A stretch of 64,000 nt of DNA from Chitinophaga sp. S165 (GCF_003182155.1 NZ_QGTG01000003.1:62001-126000), one strand, 5' to 3'. Numbered from the stretch's first letter, positions 26,395-35,738 are shown. Translations and numbers: made by a program. Notes: generated by a model not told the origin, from the sequence alone.

Positions 26395-27249
26395 ATGAAA
26401 AAACTCCTATTAAGTACCCTGGTGCTGACTGTATTGTTCGTTGCCTGTAAAAAGGACCCGGCACCGCCTACGCTAAAGGTTTTCGGAAGCATGAAGACCG
26501 ACCCCAACGGACAATATCAATACCTCAACCTTCTTGGGTACAATGCCATTAACAAGCCGAACGGATTTAGTGTCTCTGAAATTGAGGCAGGCAAGTTATT
26601 CTCTATTTATGGTGAAGCTAAATATGAAAATGAACGGTTGACGCAACTTGATACCGGAGTAGCCACTACCGGAACGAGTGTAAAATATATGTACAAATAT
26701 GACAACAACGATTCAAGTAAAGTGGTGAAGGTCATTTTCTTTACTATTGTACCTGTCAGATATGATAGTCTTGTTTACGACAATGACAACCGGTTGAGAG
26801 CAATATATTGCAGGAACCAAACCTATGGACTGGAATATCCCTTTGGGATCTATAAAAAAGACACCCTTATATGGGATGCTAACGGAAATATCACAAAGAC
26901 CTATTCTTTCTCGGTGCTCAATGGGAAGGAAGGTAAGGATACTATTATAACGTCTTATACATATGACGATAGAAAAAGCTTCCTGGGCACACCGAAGGAA
27001 CTTTTCTTATTAAATTATGAAAGAGGCATTTCTTATTTGTCTGCCAATAATGTGCTCACACAATCTACAAGATATGTTGCTAACGATTCTGTGATCACAA
27101 CTACAAATGTCTACACTTATGATCGCGAAAATGATCCTGCTACGGTAAAAGTGAACAAAAGATTTACAAAAGCAGGAACGGAGTTGCATAATGAAACAAC
27201 AGATTTTACGATTAACTACGAGAGATTAATAATAGTAGAGGAAGAATAA
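26395..27249 (+). CDS. lipoprotein of unknown function with Tyr/Asp-rich repeats
   Basis: A 284-residue lipoprotein with a signal and lipobox (LTVLFVAC followed by KKDPAPP). The mature protein is rich in short beta strands containing Tyr-Asp pairs (YMYKYDNND, SLVYDNDNRL, SYTYDDRK, VYTYDRENDP). This recalls the YD-repeat-like or DUF4595-type architecture of Bacteroidota lipoproteins, but no family can be assigned firmly. It is monocistronic, with its own promoter and a shared convergent terminator. Confidence 0.78.
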   Translation: MKKLLLSTLVLTVLFVACKKDPAPPTLKVFGSMKTDPNGQYQYLNLLGYNAINKPNGFSVSEIEAGKLFSIYGEAKYENERLTQLDTGVATTGTSVKYMYKYDNNDSSKVVKVIFFTIVPVRYDSLVYDNDNRLRAIYCRNQTYGLEYPFGIYKKDTLIWDANGNITKTYSFSVLNGKEGKDTIITSYTYDDRKSFLGTPKELFLLNYERGISYLSANNVLTQSTRYVANDSVITTTNVYTYDRENDPATVKVNKRFTKAGTELHNETTDFTINYERLIIVEEE

Positions 27250-27251
27250 AG

Positions 27252-27287
27252 TAAGTAAGGGCGTTTTCATAAAGACGCCCTTACTTA
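27252..27287. terminator. convergent bidirectional terminator
   Basis: Thirteen-base perfect arms (27252-27264 and 27275-27287) have a 10-base loop and T/A-rich flanks between the lipoprotein gene and the minus-strand HEAT-like gene. Confidence 0.85.
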
Positions 27288-27299
27288 TATTTTCATCAG

Positions 27300-27971
27300 T
27301 TAATCCAGCTTAGTATACTTACCACTCAAAGACCGTTTACATATATCTAACAGGGCTTTATTTTCTACCCGCTTGCCCGATAAACTGGTATGAAACGCAG
27401 TAGAAATACAATGATGCAGAAACCCGGCGGTTATCTGTATATCCCAACCTGCACAGGCAGCTGCCAGGTAATTCCTCGGATCTCCCAGTCCATATTCATG
27501 TCCTATTCTGTCCGGATGTTGGTTGATATCCCAACAGGCCCTGATAATATCTTTGCAATCATCTTTATCAGGTACCATCCTGTCTGTGCTCAAGGCCATT
27601 AATGCGCCTGTTGCTACTGACAGGCCACCGGCAATAAGCAGCTGTAATACCGGCTTACCATCATTCAGCGATGTTCTTGTTAACTGCACATATGCCCTGG
27701 CCGCAAAGATGGTGATGGTATCATGAGGCAGGTTCCGTTGTACAATTGTTTCAATGTCTGTAAAAGCAGGTTTGTAATTGAGTTTGCCTATGGCTTTGAT
27801 CATCTCAACCTGCGTTTCCCAGGTCCTTTTATCATTTTTTTCTTTTGTGTAGGCAGTGAACAGGGGTTCTGAAAGGCTGGTGATCTGCTCTTTTCCAATA
27901 TGTTTTGCGGCGCTTCGCCTGTCGGCAGATCGCTTGGAGAATAGCCGCTCTCTTAGTTCTTCGGGTATCAT
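27300..27971 (-). CDS. HEAT-repeat-like protein of unknown function
   Basis: A 223-residue soluble helical protein. The first 100 residues read like HEAT-type helix pairs (RRSAAKHIGKEQITSLSEPLFTAY, TWETQVEMIKAIGKLNYKPAFTDIETIV). The second half has ACWDINQHPDRIGHEYGLGDPRNYLAAACAGW, which I do not recognise. There is no catalytic motif. It is divergent from a GNAT gene and may be a protein-interaction scaffold. Confidence 0.7.
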   Translation of the reverse strand: MIPEELRERLFSKRSADRRSAAKHIGKEQITSLSEPLFTAYTKEKNDKRTWETQVEMIKAIGKLNYKPAFTDIETIVQRNLPHDTITIFAARAYVQLTRTSLNDGKPVLQLLIAGGLSVATGALMALSTDRMVPDKDDCKDIIRACWDINQHPDRIGHEYGLGDPRNYLAAACAGWDIQITAGFLHHCISTAFHTSLSGKRVENKALLDICKRSLSGKYTKLD

Positions 27972-28043
27972 AGTATAGGGTTAATTTAAACAATGTTACC
28001 ATGCTTCCGGCGGAAATCCAAATAGGTGAGTAGGCGGAATGAG

Positions 28044-28051
28044 TATATTTG
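28044..28051 (+). promoter_or_regulatory. -7 promoter element upstream of the GNAT gene
   Basis: TATATTTG lies at 28044-28051 and predicts transcription from about 28058. This fixes the GNAT start at ATG 28079 rather than the TTG at 28049, which falls inside the element. Confidence 0.65.
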
Positions 28052-28078
28052 CAGCACATAATTGAAAACCAGGTCACA

Positions 28079-28675
28079 ATGGCGCCATTTAATTTTTCAG
28101 ACAATGTCAGATTGGAAGATGAGCGGGTACTACTACGCCCCCTCATATTAGCTGATGATGAATATCTTATTCCGTTTGCGCAAACGGAACCGGAGCTCTG
28201 GAAATACTCTTCTGTACCGCCTGATACTCCCGGTGGCATGCGCGAATATATCCGGGCTGCTGTGGAAGCCAGGAATGCCGGGAAGGAATATCCGTTTATT
28301 GTATTCGATAAACAGCAGCAACAATACGCAGGTAGTACGCGCTTTTATGATATTCAGTTGTCCAACAAAATGTTACAACTGGGGTATACCTGGTATGGCA
28401 AATCATTTCAAGGTACAGGACTGAACAAACATTGTAAGTACCTGCTGTTACAATATGCTTTTGAACGTATGCAGATGGAACGTGTGGAATTCAGGGCTGC
28501 GCATACGAATGAAAGAAGTATTGCGGCGATGAAGAGCATTGGTTGTACTATTGAAGGTATCCTGCGGAATTGTGCGGCTAATGCAGATGGTACCCGCAAA
28601 AGCAGCATCATTCTTAGCATACTGAAAGAGGAATGGTTTGAAACTGTCAAAGAGAAACTTCGTAAGAAATTATGA
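28079..28675 (+). CDS. RimJ/RimL-type GNAT N-acetyltransferase
   Basis: A 198-residue acetyltransferase with the RimL-like opening LEDERVLLRPLILADDEYLIPF. The acetyl-CoA site region is around GYTWYGKSFQGTGLNKHCKYLLLQYAFE, followed by VEFRAAHTNERSIAAMKSIGCTIEGILRN. These are hallmarks of acetylation of protein N-termini or small amines. There is no signal peptide. It is monocistronic from the promoter at 28044. Confidence 0.88.
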   Translation: MAPFNFSDNVRLEDERVLLRPLILADDEYLIPFAQTEPELWKYSSVPPDTPGGMREYIRAAVEARNAGKEYPFIVFDKQQQQYAGSTRFYDIQLSNKMLQLGYTWYGKSFQGTGLNKHCKYLLLQYAFERMQMERVEFRAAHTNERSIAAMKSIGCTIEGILRNCAANADGTRKSSIILSILKEEWFETVKEKLRKKL

Positions 28676-28866
28676 TAAGAACGGTTTTGATAGGTGAATT
28701 ATCATAGGAAATTTGACGACCTTTATAAAGCAAATATGATATTGTCATCAGGAATGTAACCTTGATACCTTGTTAATTATCGCCATTCCGACCCTCCTCC
28801 ATTTACATTTTTAGCAGCTTGCTGATAAGGATTAACTATGCCGTTACCAGCTATACTGCACTAAAA

Positions 28867-28903
28867 AAATAAGAGGCAGCTTTTCAAACGCCGCCTCTTA
28901 TTT
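28867..28903 (-). terminator. terminator of the M3 peptidase gene
   Basis: A 14-bp stem with one mismatch (AAATAAGAGGCAGC and GCCGCCTCTTATTT) has its A-run on the plus strand, giving a U-run in the minus-strand transcript just past the stop at 28909. Confidence 0.82.
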
Positions 28904-28908
28904 CAAAT

Positions 28909-30957
28909 TTATTCCAGACCTCTGTGTTGCAGCAGGTACTTTACATCCGGTTCTCTTTTACGGAAGGCTACATACAATTTCATTGGCTCTTCAGTTCCTC
29001 CCTTTTCCAGGATATTCTTTCTGAAGGAGCTGGCTGTTGCCGTATCGAAGATATTACCAGCTTCCCTGAAAGCCGCGAAGGCATCACTGTCCAGTACTTC
29101 CGACCAGATATAACTATAATACCCGGCTGAATAGCCTCCGGCGAAAATATGCTGGAAGTAGGTACTACGATATCTTGGTGCTATCTGGGAAATCAATCCG
29201 ATCTTTTCCATTTCGTCTTTCTCAAATGCCAACGGTGATATAGTTTTACCAGGGGCAAGTGTATGATAGCTCATATCCAGCAGGGCTGCGGCCAGATATT
29301 CCACTGTTGCAAAACCCTGGTTAAACTTGAGCGCTGCCTTCATTTTTTCCACCATAGCTGCTGGTATGACTTCACCGGTTTCGTAATGCTTTGCATATTG
29401 TTCCAATACCTCCGGTTCAAAGGCCCAATGCTCCATTACCTGTGAAGGCAGTTCAACGAAGTCGCGGGGAACTGAAGTCCCGGACAGCGTTTCATATGTT
29501 ACGTCAGACAGCAACCCATGTAAGGCATGACCGGCTTCATGGAAGAAAGTTTCTGCTTCGTCCGGAGTAAGCAATGCCGGCTGTGTGTCGGTAGGGCGGG
29601 AGAAGTTACAGACGATTGAGATGATGGGAGCTACGCGTCCGTTATTGTTTATGGACTGTTTTCGGTAAGAGGTCATCCATGCACCGCCACGTTTGGAGCT
29701 ACGTGGATGAAAGTCCAGGTATAGCAAGCCTATTAGCTGACCATTACCTCCCTTTACTTCATAAACGGATACTTCTTCATGGTATACCGGAATATCTTTC
29801 AGCGGATGGAAGGTTAGTCCATACAGCTTATTCGCAGTAAAAAAGAGCCCATCACGTACATTGTCCAGTTTGAAATAGGGGCGTAAGGCTTCGGCATCGT
29901 AGTTATATTTTTCTTTTCTCACCTTATCCGCATAATAGAACCAGTCCCAGGCTTCCAGCTGTTCGCCTTTACCTTCCCTGTTCATGACGGCCTGCATTTC
30001 TGCTGCTTCGTTTTTCGCCACCGGCAACGCTGCCGACCAAAGTTGTTGTAACAGCTCATTAGCCCTGGCCGGCGTTTTGGCCATGTTTTCTTCCAGTATA
30101 AAATGAGCATGAGATGCATACCCCAATAATGTGGCTTTCTCTGCTCTTAACGCTGCCAGCTGTGTGACGATCTCTTTATTGTCCCGTTCATCATCGTGAT
30201 TACAACGGTTGATATAGGCATTGTAGATCTCTTTACGCAGATGTCTTTGATCTGCATATTGCAGGAAAGGCATTACGCTGGCATTGTGTAATGTAAAACG
30301 CCAGCCTTCTTTACCGGCTTCTTTCGCAGACAATGCAGCGGCTTCAACAAGAGATGCAGGAAGTCCTGACAGATCTTTTTCGTCTGTGATCAGCAGTTCA
30401 TAATGGTTCGTCTCTGCCAGCAGGTTTTGACCAAAACGAACGGTTAGTAAAGACAGATTTTTATTGATCTCACGAAGGCGTTCCTGTTTGGTCGTATCGA
30501 GATTAGCCCCGTTACGTACGAAGCTTTTGTAAAATTCTTCTAACAATTTGGCCTGTTCCTGTGTTAGTTCAAGTGCGTCCTGCCTTTCATATAATGCTTT
30601 TACCCGCGCAAATAATGCCGGGTCAAGGTTAATATCATCGCTATGTTTTGCCAGCAGCGGCGCTATCTTCCGGGAGATCTCCTCAAGTTCAGCAGAGGTG
30701 TTGGCGGAAGTAAGATTAAAGAACACGGTGCTGACATTGCGAAGCAATTTGCCGCTCTTTTCAAGTGCTTCGATCGTATCTCCAAAAGATGGCGGCGTTT
30801 GCAGACCGGTGATCAGCTTAATATTTTTAGTATGTTCCTCCATGGCCGCTTCAAAGGCCGGCAGGTAGTGTGTATATGTTATACTACCGAAAGGTGGTAC
30901 ATCAAATGGTGTATTGTATGCTTGTAGTAACGGATTAAATGTTATAATATCTTCCAT
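28909..30957 (-). CDS. M3-family oligopeptidase (peptidyl-dipeptidase/oligopeptidase A-like)
   Basis: A 682-residue soluble zinc metallopeptidase. The HEAGHALHG (HExxH) zinc site lies at about residue 470, with the downstream ELPSQVMEHWAFEP segment supplying the third ligand, and YRSTYFQHIFAGGYSAGYYSY near the C-terminus. The length fits cytoplasmic Dcp/OpdA-type enzymes, and no signal peptide is present. Such enzymes degrade short peptides from proteolysis. A TATTTTTG -7 element precedes it on the minus strand. Confidence 0.93.
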   Translation of the reverse strand: MEDIITFNPLLQAYNTPFDVPPFGSITYTHYLPAFEAAMEEHTKNIKLITGLQTPPSFGDTIEALEKSGKLLRNVSTVFFNLTSANTSAELEEISRKIAPLLAKHSDDINLDPALFARVKALYERQDALELTQEQAKLLEEFYKSFVRNGANLDTTKQERLREINKNLSLLTVRFGQNLLAETNHYELLITDEKDLSGLPASLVEAAALSAKEAGKEGWRFTLHNASVMPFLQYADQRHLRKEIYNAYINRCNHDDERDNKEIVTQLAALRAEKATLLGYASHAHFILEENMAKTPARANELLQQLWSAALPVAKNEAAEMQAVMNREGKGEQLEAWDWFYYADKVRKEKYNYDAEALRPYFKLDNVRDGLFFTANKLYGLTFHPLKDIPVYHEEVSVYEVKGGNGQLIGLLYLDFHPRSSKRGGAWMTSYRKQSINNNGRVAPIISIVCNFSRPTDTQPALLTPDEAETFFHEAGHALHGLLSDVTYETLSGTSVPRDFVELPSQVMEHWAFEPEVLEQYAKHYETGEVIPAAMVEKMKAALKFNQGFATVEYLAAALLDMSYHTLAPGKTISPLAFEKDEMEKIGLISQIAPRYRSTYFQHIFAGGYSAGYYSYIWSEVLDSDAFAAFREAGNIFDTATASSFRKNILEKGGTEEPMKLYVAFRKREPDVKYLLQHRGLE

Positions 30958-30982
30958 GTCGTCATTGTTAAATGTTGCCCTG

Positions 30983-30990
30983 CAAAAATA
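30983..30990 (-). promoter_or_regulatory. -7 promoter element for the M3 peptidase
   Basis: The plus-strand CAAAAATA reads TATTTTTG on the minus strand, an exact TAnnTTTG match. The predicted start near 30976 gives a leader of about 19 bases. Confidence 0.6.
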
Positions 30991-31030
30991 GCCATTTTTA
31001 ATACCCGCAGATTATACTATTTTAGTACCT

Positions 31031-32632
31031 ATGCATGCTACTTTTGTATTGTACATCGGCCTTATACTTGTTATTCTGCTGCTGGTGATGCTGGCTCAAA
31101 GGATTAAGATCTCTTATCCTATTGTGCTGGTAGTAGGCGGACTGGGAATCAGTTTCATCCCCGGCTTGCCGGCCATCTCTATCAATCCCGAGCTTATCTT
31201 CCTGATCTTCCTGCCACCTTTGCTTTATGAGGCAGCCTGGTACACTTCCTGGAAGGAGTTCTGGAAATGGCGCAGAGTAATAAGTTCTTTCGCCTTTGGG
31301 ATCGTACTGCTCACTTCCTGTGTGATAGCGGTAATATCCAGTAACCTCATTCCTGGCTTTACGCTGGCACTCGGTTTTTTGCTCGGGGGCATTATCTCCC
31401 CGCCAGACGCAGTTTCTGCTTCTACTGTATTAAAAGATGTCGAAGCGCCTAAACGGCTTAGATCGATCATTGAAGGAGAAAGCCTGTTAAATGATGCATC
31501 CAGTCTCATTGTATACCGTTTTGCATTGACAGCTGTCGTAGCAGGTACGTTCTCTTTTCGGGAAGCTGCCCTTAGTTTTGTTGTAGTGATCATAATGGGT
31601 ATTGCCATCGGTATTGCCATCGGGTTGGTATTTTATGCCATCCACCGTTGGTTGCCTACAACACCGAGTATGGACACTGTATTAACGTTGATTGCTCCGT
31701 ATATCATGTACATCACGGCTGAAGCCTTTCATTTCTCCGGTGTATTGGCGGTGGTAAGCGGAGGCCTGTTCATGTCCAGCAAGAGCCATTCTGTGCTCAG
31801 TCACTTGAGCCGTTTGCAGGGGAACAACGTATGGTCTACGGTCGGATTTGTGCTGAACAGCATCGTATTTATGCTGATAGGTCTTGAACTGCCGGTTGTG
31901 GTGCACCAGCTGGGAGACAGCTCGCTAAAAGAAGCGATCATGTATGGATTGATCATTTCAGTAGTAGTGATCATTGCCCGTATCCTCAGTACAATGGGCG
32001 CCTCTATATTTACTGTTTTTATCAGCAGGTTTATCAAAACTGCGGATAATAATCCGGGCTGGCGCATGCCGCTTGTATTCGGATGGGCAGGTATGCGCGG
32101 TGTGGTATCCCTGGCGGCGGCATTGCATATTCCGCTCATGGCCGGCGATCACCCGTTCCCGCAACGTAATATGATCCTCTTTATCACTTTTGTGGTAATA
32201 CTGGTAACCCTGGTGCTTCAGGGACTTACATTGCCGGTACTGATCCGCAAGCTGAAACTGGAAGAACCTGATTATTTGCTGTCTGAAGTTGAGCAGGAAA
32301 CCCTTGTTAGAAAGAAACTGGCGTATACGACTTTAGAAGCACTCGACAGGTTATATAAAACGGACGTTGAGCAGAATGTATTGTTACAGCAATTGCGATC
32401 AGGTCTGGTGAATGAAAAAAACTTTTTGCATAGTTATGCGGAGTCGCACGGTACGGATGTGAACCGCCATCAGGCTATCAAGCGTTATAAAACTGTTTAT
32501 TTCGAACTGCTGCGCGAGCAACGTGCCGCGCTGGAAGAGATAAATAAAAAAGCGGAGTTTAATGAAGAGATAGTCCGTAAGGTTTTTTCACAGCTGGACC
32601 TGGCAGAAGAGAAGCTGCGGTTACAGTTTTAA
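31031..32632 (+). CDS. Na+/H+ antiporter, CPA1 family
   Basis: A 533-residue inner-membrane antiporter with about 12 transmembrane segments in the first 410 residues and a helical cytoplasmic tail of about 120 residues. Signature stretches are LIFLPPLLYEAAW, PPDAVSASTVLKDVEAPKRLRSIIEGESLLNDASSLI (the transport-site region with Asp), and FGWAGMRGVVSLAAALHIP. It exchanges cytoplasmic Na+ (or K+) for H+ for pH and salt homeostasis. It is divergent from the M3 peptidase and ends at a bidirectional hairpin. Confidence 0.92.
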   Translation: MHATFVLYIGLILVILLLVMLAQRIKISYPIVLVVGGLGISFIPGLPAISINPELIFLIFLPPLLYEAAWYTSWKEFWKWRRVISSFAFGIVLLTSCVIAVISSNLIPGFTLALGFLLGGIISPPDAVSASTVLKDVEAPKRLRSIIEGESLLNDASSLIVYRFALTAVVAGTFSFREAALSFVVVIIMGIAIGIAIGLVFYAIHRWLPTTPSMDTVLTLIAPYIMYITAEAFHFSGVLAVVSGGLFMSSKSHSVLSHLSRLQGNNVWSTVGFVLNSIVFMLIGLELPVVVHQLGDSSLKEAIMYGLIISVVVIIARILSTMGASIFTVFISRFIKTADNNPGWRMPLVFGWAGMRGVVSLAAALHIPLMAGDHPFPQRNMILFITFVVILVTLVLQGLTLPVLIRKLKLEEPDYLLSEVEQETLVRKKLAYTTLEALDRLYKTDVEQNVLLQQLRSGLVNEKNFLHSYAESHGTDVNRHQAIKRYKTVYFELLREQRAALEEINKKAEFNEEIVRKVFSQLDLAEEKLRLQF

Positions 32633-32638
32633 GATATA

Positions 32639-32670
32639 AGAAGGCCGTCTCAATGTAGAGACGGCCTTCT
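32639..32670. terminator. convergent hairpin between antiporter and Thg1-like genes
   Basis: Perfect 13-bp arms (AGAAGGCCGTCTC and GAGACGGCCTTCT) have a 6-base loop. The T-run is weak, but it sits exactly between convergent stops. Confidence 0.75.
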
Positions 32671-32673
32671 AAG

Positions 32674-33441
32674 TTATTGCTCGCTTTGATCTATCAGCTG
32701 GAGTATAAATTGGTTGTACTCGTCTTTCATCGGGAGTACCTCATTTACATAGAGTTGTTTTCTTTTAACCATAACAGGTTCCCCCGTTTTAGGATTAAAG
32801 CCTGTTTTATCCATCTCTGCCCAATAGAAACCTATTCCTCTTTTTTGCCAGGTGGGCAACTCATTGAAATTGATATTGTAGCTGAACAGCAGTTCATTCT
32901 TATCTGCAGTGCTCATCTTTTCGATCTTCTGTGTGGCTGTCAGCCGGGTATGATTATCTTTTCTCAATTGCCAATAGCAGTGTGCATTGAGTGCATTTCT
33001 ATGTGCATCCTCATTCCGCCATCTGAAATAGTCTGCCACCAGCTGCTTGTTAGGCAGTTCACAGATCCTGCAATCAAATGCTGCAAGACTTCCTAGTTGC
33101 AACGAAAATTTTGCACTGGCTTCTCCAGCCAGGATGGAATTGTATTTTCTGTGCTTACGGGCAAATGCTTTTTCTTCCAGGTGGAATAACAAGGAGATTT
33201 CATCGCTCTCTGTATAACCGTATACGACATTAAAACCGCTGTTCATCAGGTGTTTGACGGTTTCTACCATATAGTCCCTGAATATTGGGTCGAAGGGCGC
33301 TTCGAAAGGATGTACCTCTTTTGTCAGTTTCGTAAATCCTCTGCCATCAATACGGGCTACCATGTACATGCCGGGAAGAACGGTCTTGTCGTGCGCCGTT
33401 TCATATACCCGCATCCTGCTGTCTAATTCATCAAATTTCAT
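32674..33441 (-). CDS. Thg1-like 3'-5' RNA polymerase (tRNA-His guanylyltransferase family)
   Basis: A 255-residue member of the Thg1/TLP family, enzymes that add nucleotides to RNA 5' ends in the 3'-5' direction. The N-terminal MVARIDGRGFTKLTKE carries the metal-binding Asp (32), and GYTESDEISLLF carries the second pair (Asp80, Glu81), matching the catalytic carboxylates of known Thg1. The rest (SLAAFDCRICELP, DAHRNALNAHCYWQLR) is also standard. It overlaps an upstream polynucleotide-kinase-like gene by 11 bases, so the two are translated together. Bacteria generally encode the His tRNA G-1, so repair of truncated tRNA 5' ends is the likelier role (inference). Confidence 0.9.
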   Translation of the reverse strand: MKFDELDSRMRVYETAHDKTVLPGMYMVARIDGRGFTKLTKEVHPFEAPFDPIFRDYMVETVKHLMNSGFNVVYGYTESDEISLLFHLEEKAFARKHRKYNSILAGEASAKFSLQLGSLAAFDCRICELPNKQLVADYFRWRNEDAHRNALNAHCYWQLRKDNHTRLTATQKIEKMSTADKNELLFSYNINFNELPTWQKRGIGFYWAEMDKTGFNPKTGEPVMVKRKQLYVNEVLPMKDEYNQFILQLIDQSEQ

Positions 33442-33877
33442 GATTCCATTCCTTTATTGTAAAACCATTATCACCTAACTCTACATAGTGAAGTTCATCA
33501 AAGCCCTCAATAAGCTGCGGAATTTCCAGCCGCTTATATGTACTTAAGACGCCTACTTTAGGCACCAGTGCTTTACCGGTGCGCAGGCTATTCCTTTCCA
33601 GTGCATCTTCAAGTTTAGATTGAAAATAATAGCCGGTCACCTTGAACTTATGTTGTTTGGCGAGTTGAATATATTTCTCTCTGTCTGCCACTGTTGGATT
33701 TGTGTTATCGACTACAAATGGCTGAGTACCTTTGATGCACGCGCCGAGAAACAAATCTTCCCGGTATCTGCTTTTCAGCAGGTCCAGAGAAATTCTGACA
33801 TGGGTTTGTAAGAAATGTTCTTTATAGAATCCAGTTTTGCCGGTAGCCTGGAGTCCGCAAAATATGATCGCTTCCAT
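33431..33877 (-). CDS. P-loop polynucleotide-kinase-like protein, paired with Thg1-like
   Basis: A 148-residue P-loop kinase. Walker A GLQATGKT (8-15) is followed by RISLDLLKSRYRED, the FVVDNTNPTVADR segment and the lid arginine region LEDALERNSLRTGK. This layout matches the kinase domain of Pnkp-like RNA/DNA 5' kinases without phosphatase or ligase domains. ATG 33877 is chosen because it starts the first strand (MEAIIFCGL); upstream in-frame codons add an unrelated basic extension. It precedes and overlaps the Thg1-like gene. Together they could re-phosphorylate and extend damaged RNA 5' ends. Confidence 0.85.
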   Translation of the reverse strand: MEAIIFCGLQATGKTGFYKEHFLQTHVRISLDLLKSRYREDLFLGACIKGTQPFVVDNTNPTVADREKYIQLAKQHKFKVTGYYFQSKLEDALERNSLRTGKALVPKVGVLSTYKRLEIPQLIEGFDELHYVELGDNGFTIKEWNHEI

Positions 33878-33979
33878 GGGTATAGCTATTGGGTGCAAAA
33901 TAAGGTATTCCCTTTTGGACGTTTGTATAAATAACAAATCCCTGACAATATTTCCCCGCCTCATTCGTCTGCCCCTCAT

Positions 33980-34885
33980 ATGAACGAGATCAAGGTATAC
34001 GACGCCCGGGCATTCACCTCCCGGTTTATGCCCTCACGGGAATTAGAGGCTTTACTAAAAGGCGACCTCAATAAGTTCCTGATGTGCCGACTGGAAGACA
34101 TGTATCCGCATGTTAAACAGACCGTTCCTCCTTCCCGCAGCCTGACACATTCCTGTCTGTACATTACGGAAGGATCGGCCACTATGAAGATCGGTAGTGA
34201 GCAATATCGCGTCGGAGCAGGGGAGATGTTGTTCGTACCTGCCGGACAGGTTTTCTCTTTTGATGAACATGATCAGAACAAAGGCTATTTCTGCAATTTC
34301 CATGATGATATGCTGTTGGGCAAATACGGAAATAGTGAATTACTGAAAGAGTTTGAGTTCCTGAAAGTATGGGGAAACCCTCATATTGTACTTGGAAAGG
34401 CGACGGCGCAGTTCATATTGCATCTCTTTAACCGCATCCTGGAAGAATACCTGGAGTGCGGATTGCAGCACATGAATATTCTGCAACCCTACCTGATAGC
34501 ATTGTTGTGTGAAGTGAACAGAGTATACAAGCCGGCGAGTGTCAGCCCGCAAACAAATGCAGTAAGTATTACCAACAGGTTCCGGGAGCTTGTGTTTCAG
34601 CATATCAGGGACAGGCATATGGTGAGCGACTATGCCGCTATGTTGAACATCTCACCCAGTCACCTGAATAAATCGGTGAGAACGATCACCCGGAAAGCGC
34701 CTACGAAATGGATCGATGAGGCGATCGTGCTGGAAGCAAAGGTGTTATTGAGCCAGTCCGATTTTCCCATCAGTGAAGTGGCGATACAGGTGGGGTTTGA
34801 AGATCAGTCCTATTTCACCCGGCTGTTTAAACGGTATGAAGGAATGACGCCGACTGAGTTCAGAAGAATGATCAAAATGTCCTAA
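33980..34885 (+). CDS. AraC-family transcriptional regulator
   Basis: A 301-residue regulator. The N-terminal cupin-like sensor domain (CLYITEGSATMKIGSEQYRVGAGEMLFVPAGQVFSF) is followed by a C-terminal double helix-turn-helix (VSDYAAMLNISPSHLNKSVR and ISEVAIQVGFEDQSYFTRLFKRYEGMTPTEFRR). It is divergent from the kinase/Thg1-like pair, with 102 bases between starts, and upstream of two small membrane genes it may control. The effector is unknown. Confidence 0.92.
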   Translation: MNEIKVYDARAFTSRFMPSRELEALLKGDLNKFLMCRLEDMYPHVKQTVPPSRSLTHSCLYITEGSATMKIGSEQYRVGAGEMLFVPAGQVFSFDEHDQNKGYFCNFHDDMLLGKYGNSELLKEFEFLKVWGNPHIVLGKATAQFILHLFNRILEEYLECGLQHMNILQPYLIALLCEVNRVYKPASVSPQTNAVSITNRFRELVFQHIRDRHMVSDYAAMLNISPSHLNKSVRTITRKAPTKWIDEAIVLEAKVLLSQSDFPISEVAIQVGFEDQSYFTRLFKRYEGMTPTEFRRMIKMS

Positions 34886-34951
34886 AGAACACTTTTTATG
34901 TCCTAACGGATTCTCCTGTTTCAGCTGAGCTTTGCGGTACAATAAGTAGCG

Positions 34952-35416
34952 ATGTATTTTTCCTTGTTGTTATTACATTCCTTTTTCAGATGGATGGTCG
35001 TATTAAGCCTGTTGTATGCCATATACCGGGGTATCAGAGGATGGAGGAGTAAACGCTCTTTCACACTTGCTGACAATACAGTCAGACACGTAACCGCTAC
35101 AATTGCGCATATACAACTCGCATTGGGATATGTATTATATTTCAATAGTCCGCTGATCGCTTACTTCCGGGGTAATTACCAGGAAGCTATAAAACAGTTC
35201 GATTACTTGTTCTTCGGCCTACTGCATGTGATCCTGATGTCCATTGCCGTTATCGTCATAACTATCGGCTCTTCTTCCGCCAAAAGATCAGTCACTAACC
35301 AGGGCAAGTTCAGAATAATGACATTGTTGTTCGCGCTTGGCCTGTTAATCATTTTAATTGCTATACCATGGCCTTTTTCGCCGCTGGCACACAGGCCTTA
35401 TTTAAGAACATTTTAG
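34952..35416 (+). CDS. small four-helix integral membrane protein
   Basis: A 154-residue membrane protein with four predicted helices, around residues 1-25, 47-65, 85-108 and 120-142. His residues lie near helix ends (LLLLHSFFRWMVV, TATIAHIQLALGY, FGLLHVILMSIAV), giving it a cytochrome-b-like look, but haem binding is not proven. It is followed after 2 bases by a DUF3817 gene, so the two are co-transcribed. Confidence 0.8.
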   Translation: MYFSLLLLHSFFRWMVVLSLLYAIYRGIRGWRSKRSFTLADNTVRHVTATIAHIQLALGYVLYFNSPLIAYFRGNYQEAIKQFDYLFFGLLHVILMSIAVIVITIGSSSAKRSVTNQGKFRIMTLLFALGLLIILIAIPWPFSPLAHRPYLRTF

Positions 35417-35418
35417 AC

Positions 35419-35724
35419 ATGATACGTTTTCTTCGTACAAAAGTAGGCCGTTTAAGGCTGATCGGTTTCCTGGAAGGAGTTTCCTTATTGGTATTAGTTG
35501 GAATTGCAATGCCTATGAAATACGCATCTAACGACCCGTCCCTGGTGAAACTACTGGGACCGATACATGGGTTTTTCTTTGTGATCTTCGTGATCAATGC
35601 GCTGAGTGTTGGCATTGAGTACAAATGGAAGTTCACTGAGATCACCTGGAAGGTGCTACTGGCGTGTATCATTCCTTTCGGTACTTTTTATGTCGACTAC
35701 CGCATTTTACGCCGGATGGAATAA
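35419..35724 (+). CDS. DUF3817-family membrane protein
   Basis: A 101-residue protein with two or three hydrophobic segments. It matches the DUF3817 pattern: FLRTKVGRLRLIGFLEGVSLLVLV, PMKY, LGPIHGFFFVIFVI and the C-terminal IIPFGTFYVDYRIL. The ATG at 35419 follows the previous stop by 2 bases and gives the canonical start. Function is not established; members are common next to transporters or in small membrane operons. Confidence 0.87.
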   Translation: MIRFLRTKVGRLRLIGFLEGVSLLVLVGIAMPMKYASNDPSLVKLLGPIHGFFFVIFVINALSVGIEYKWKFTEITWKVLLACIIPFGTFYVDYRILRRME

Positions 35725-35738
35725 GCAGGAATAAGGAT

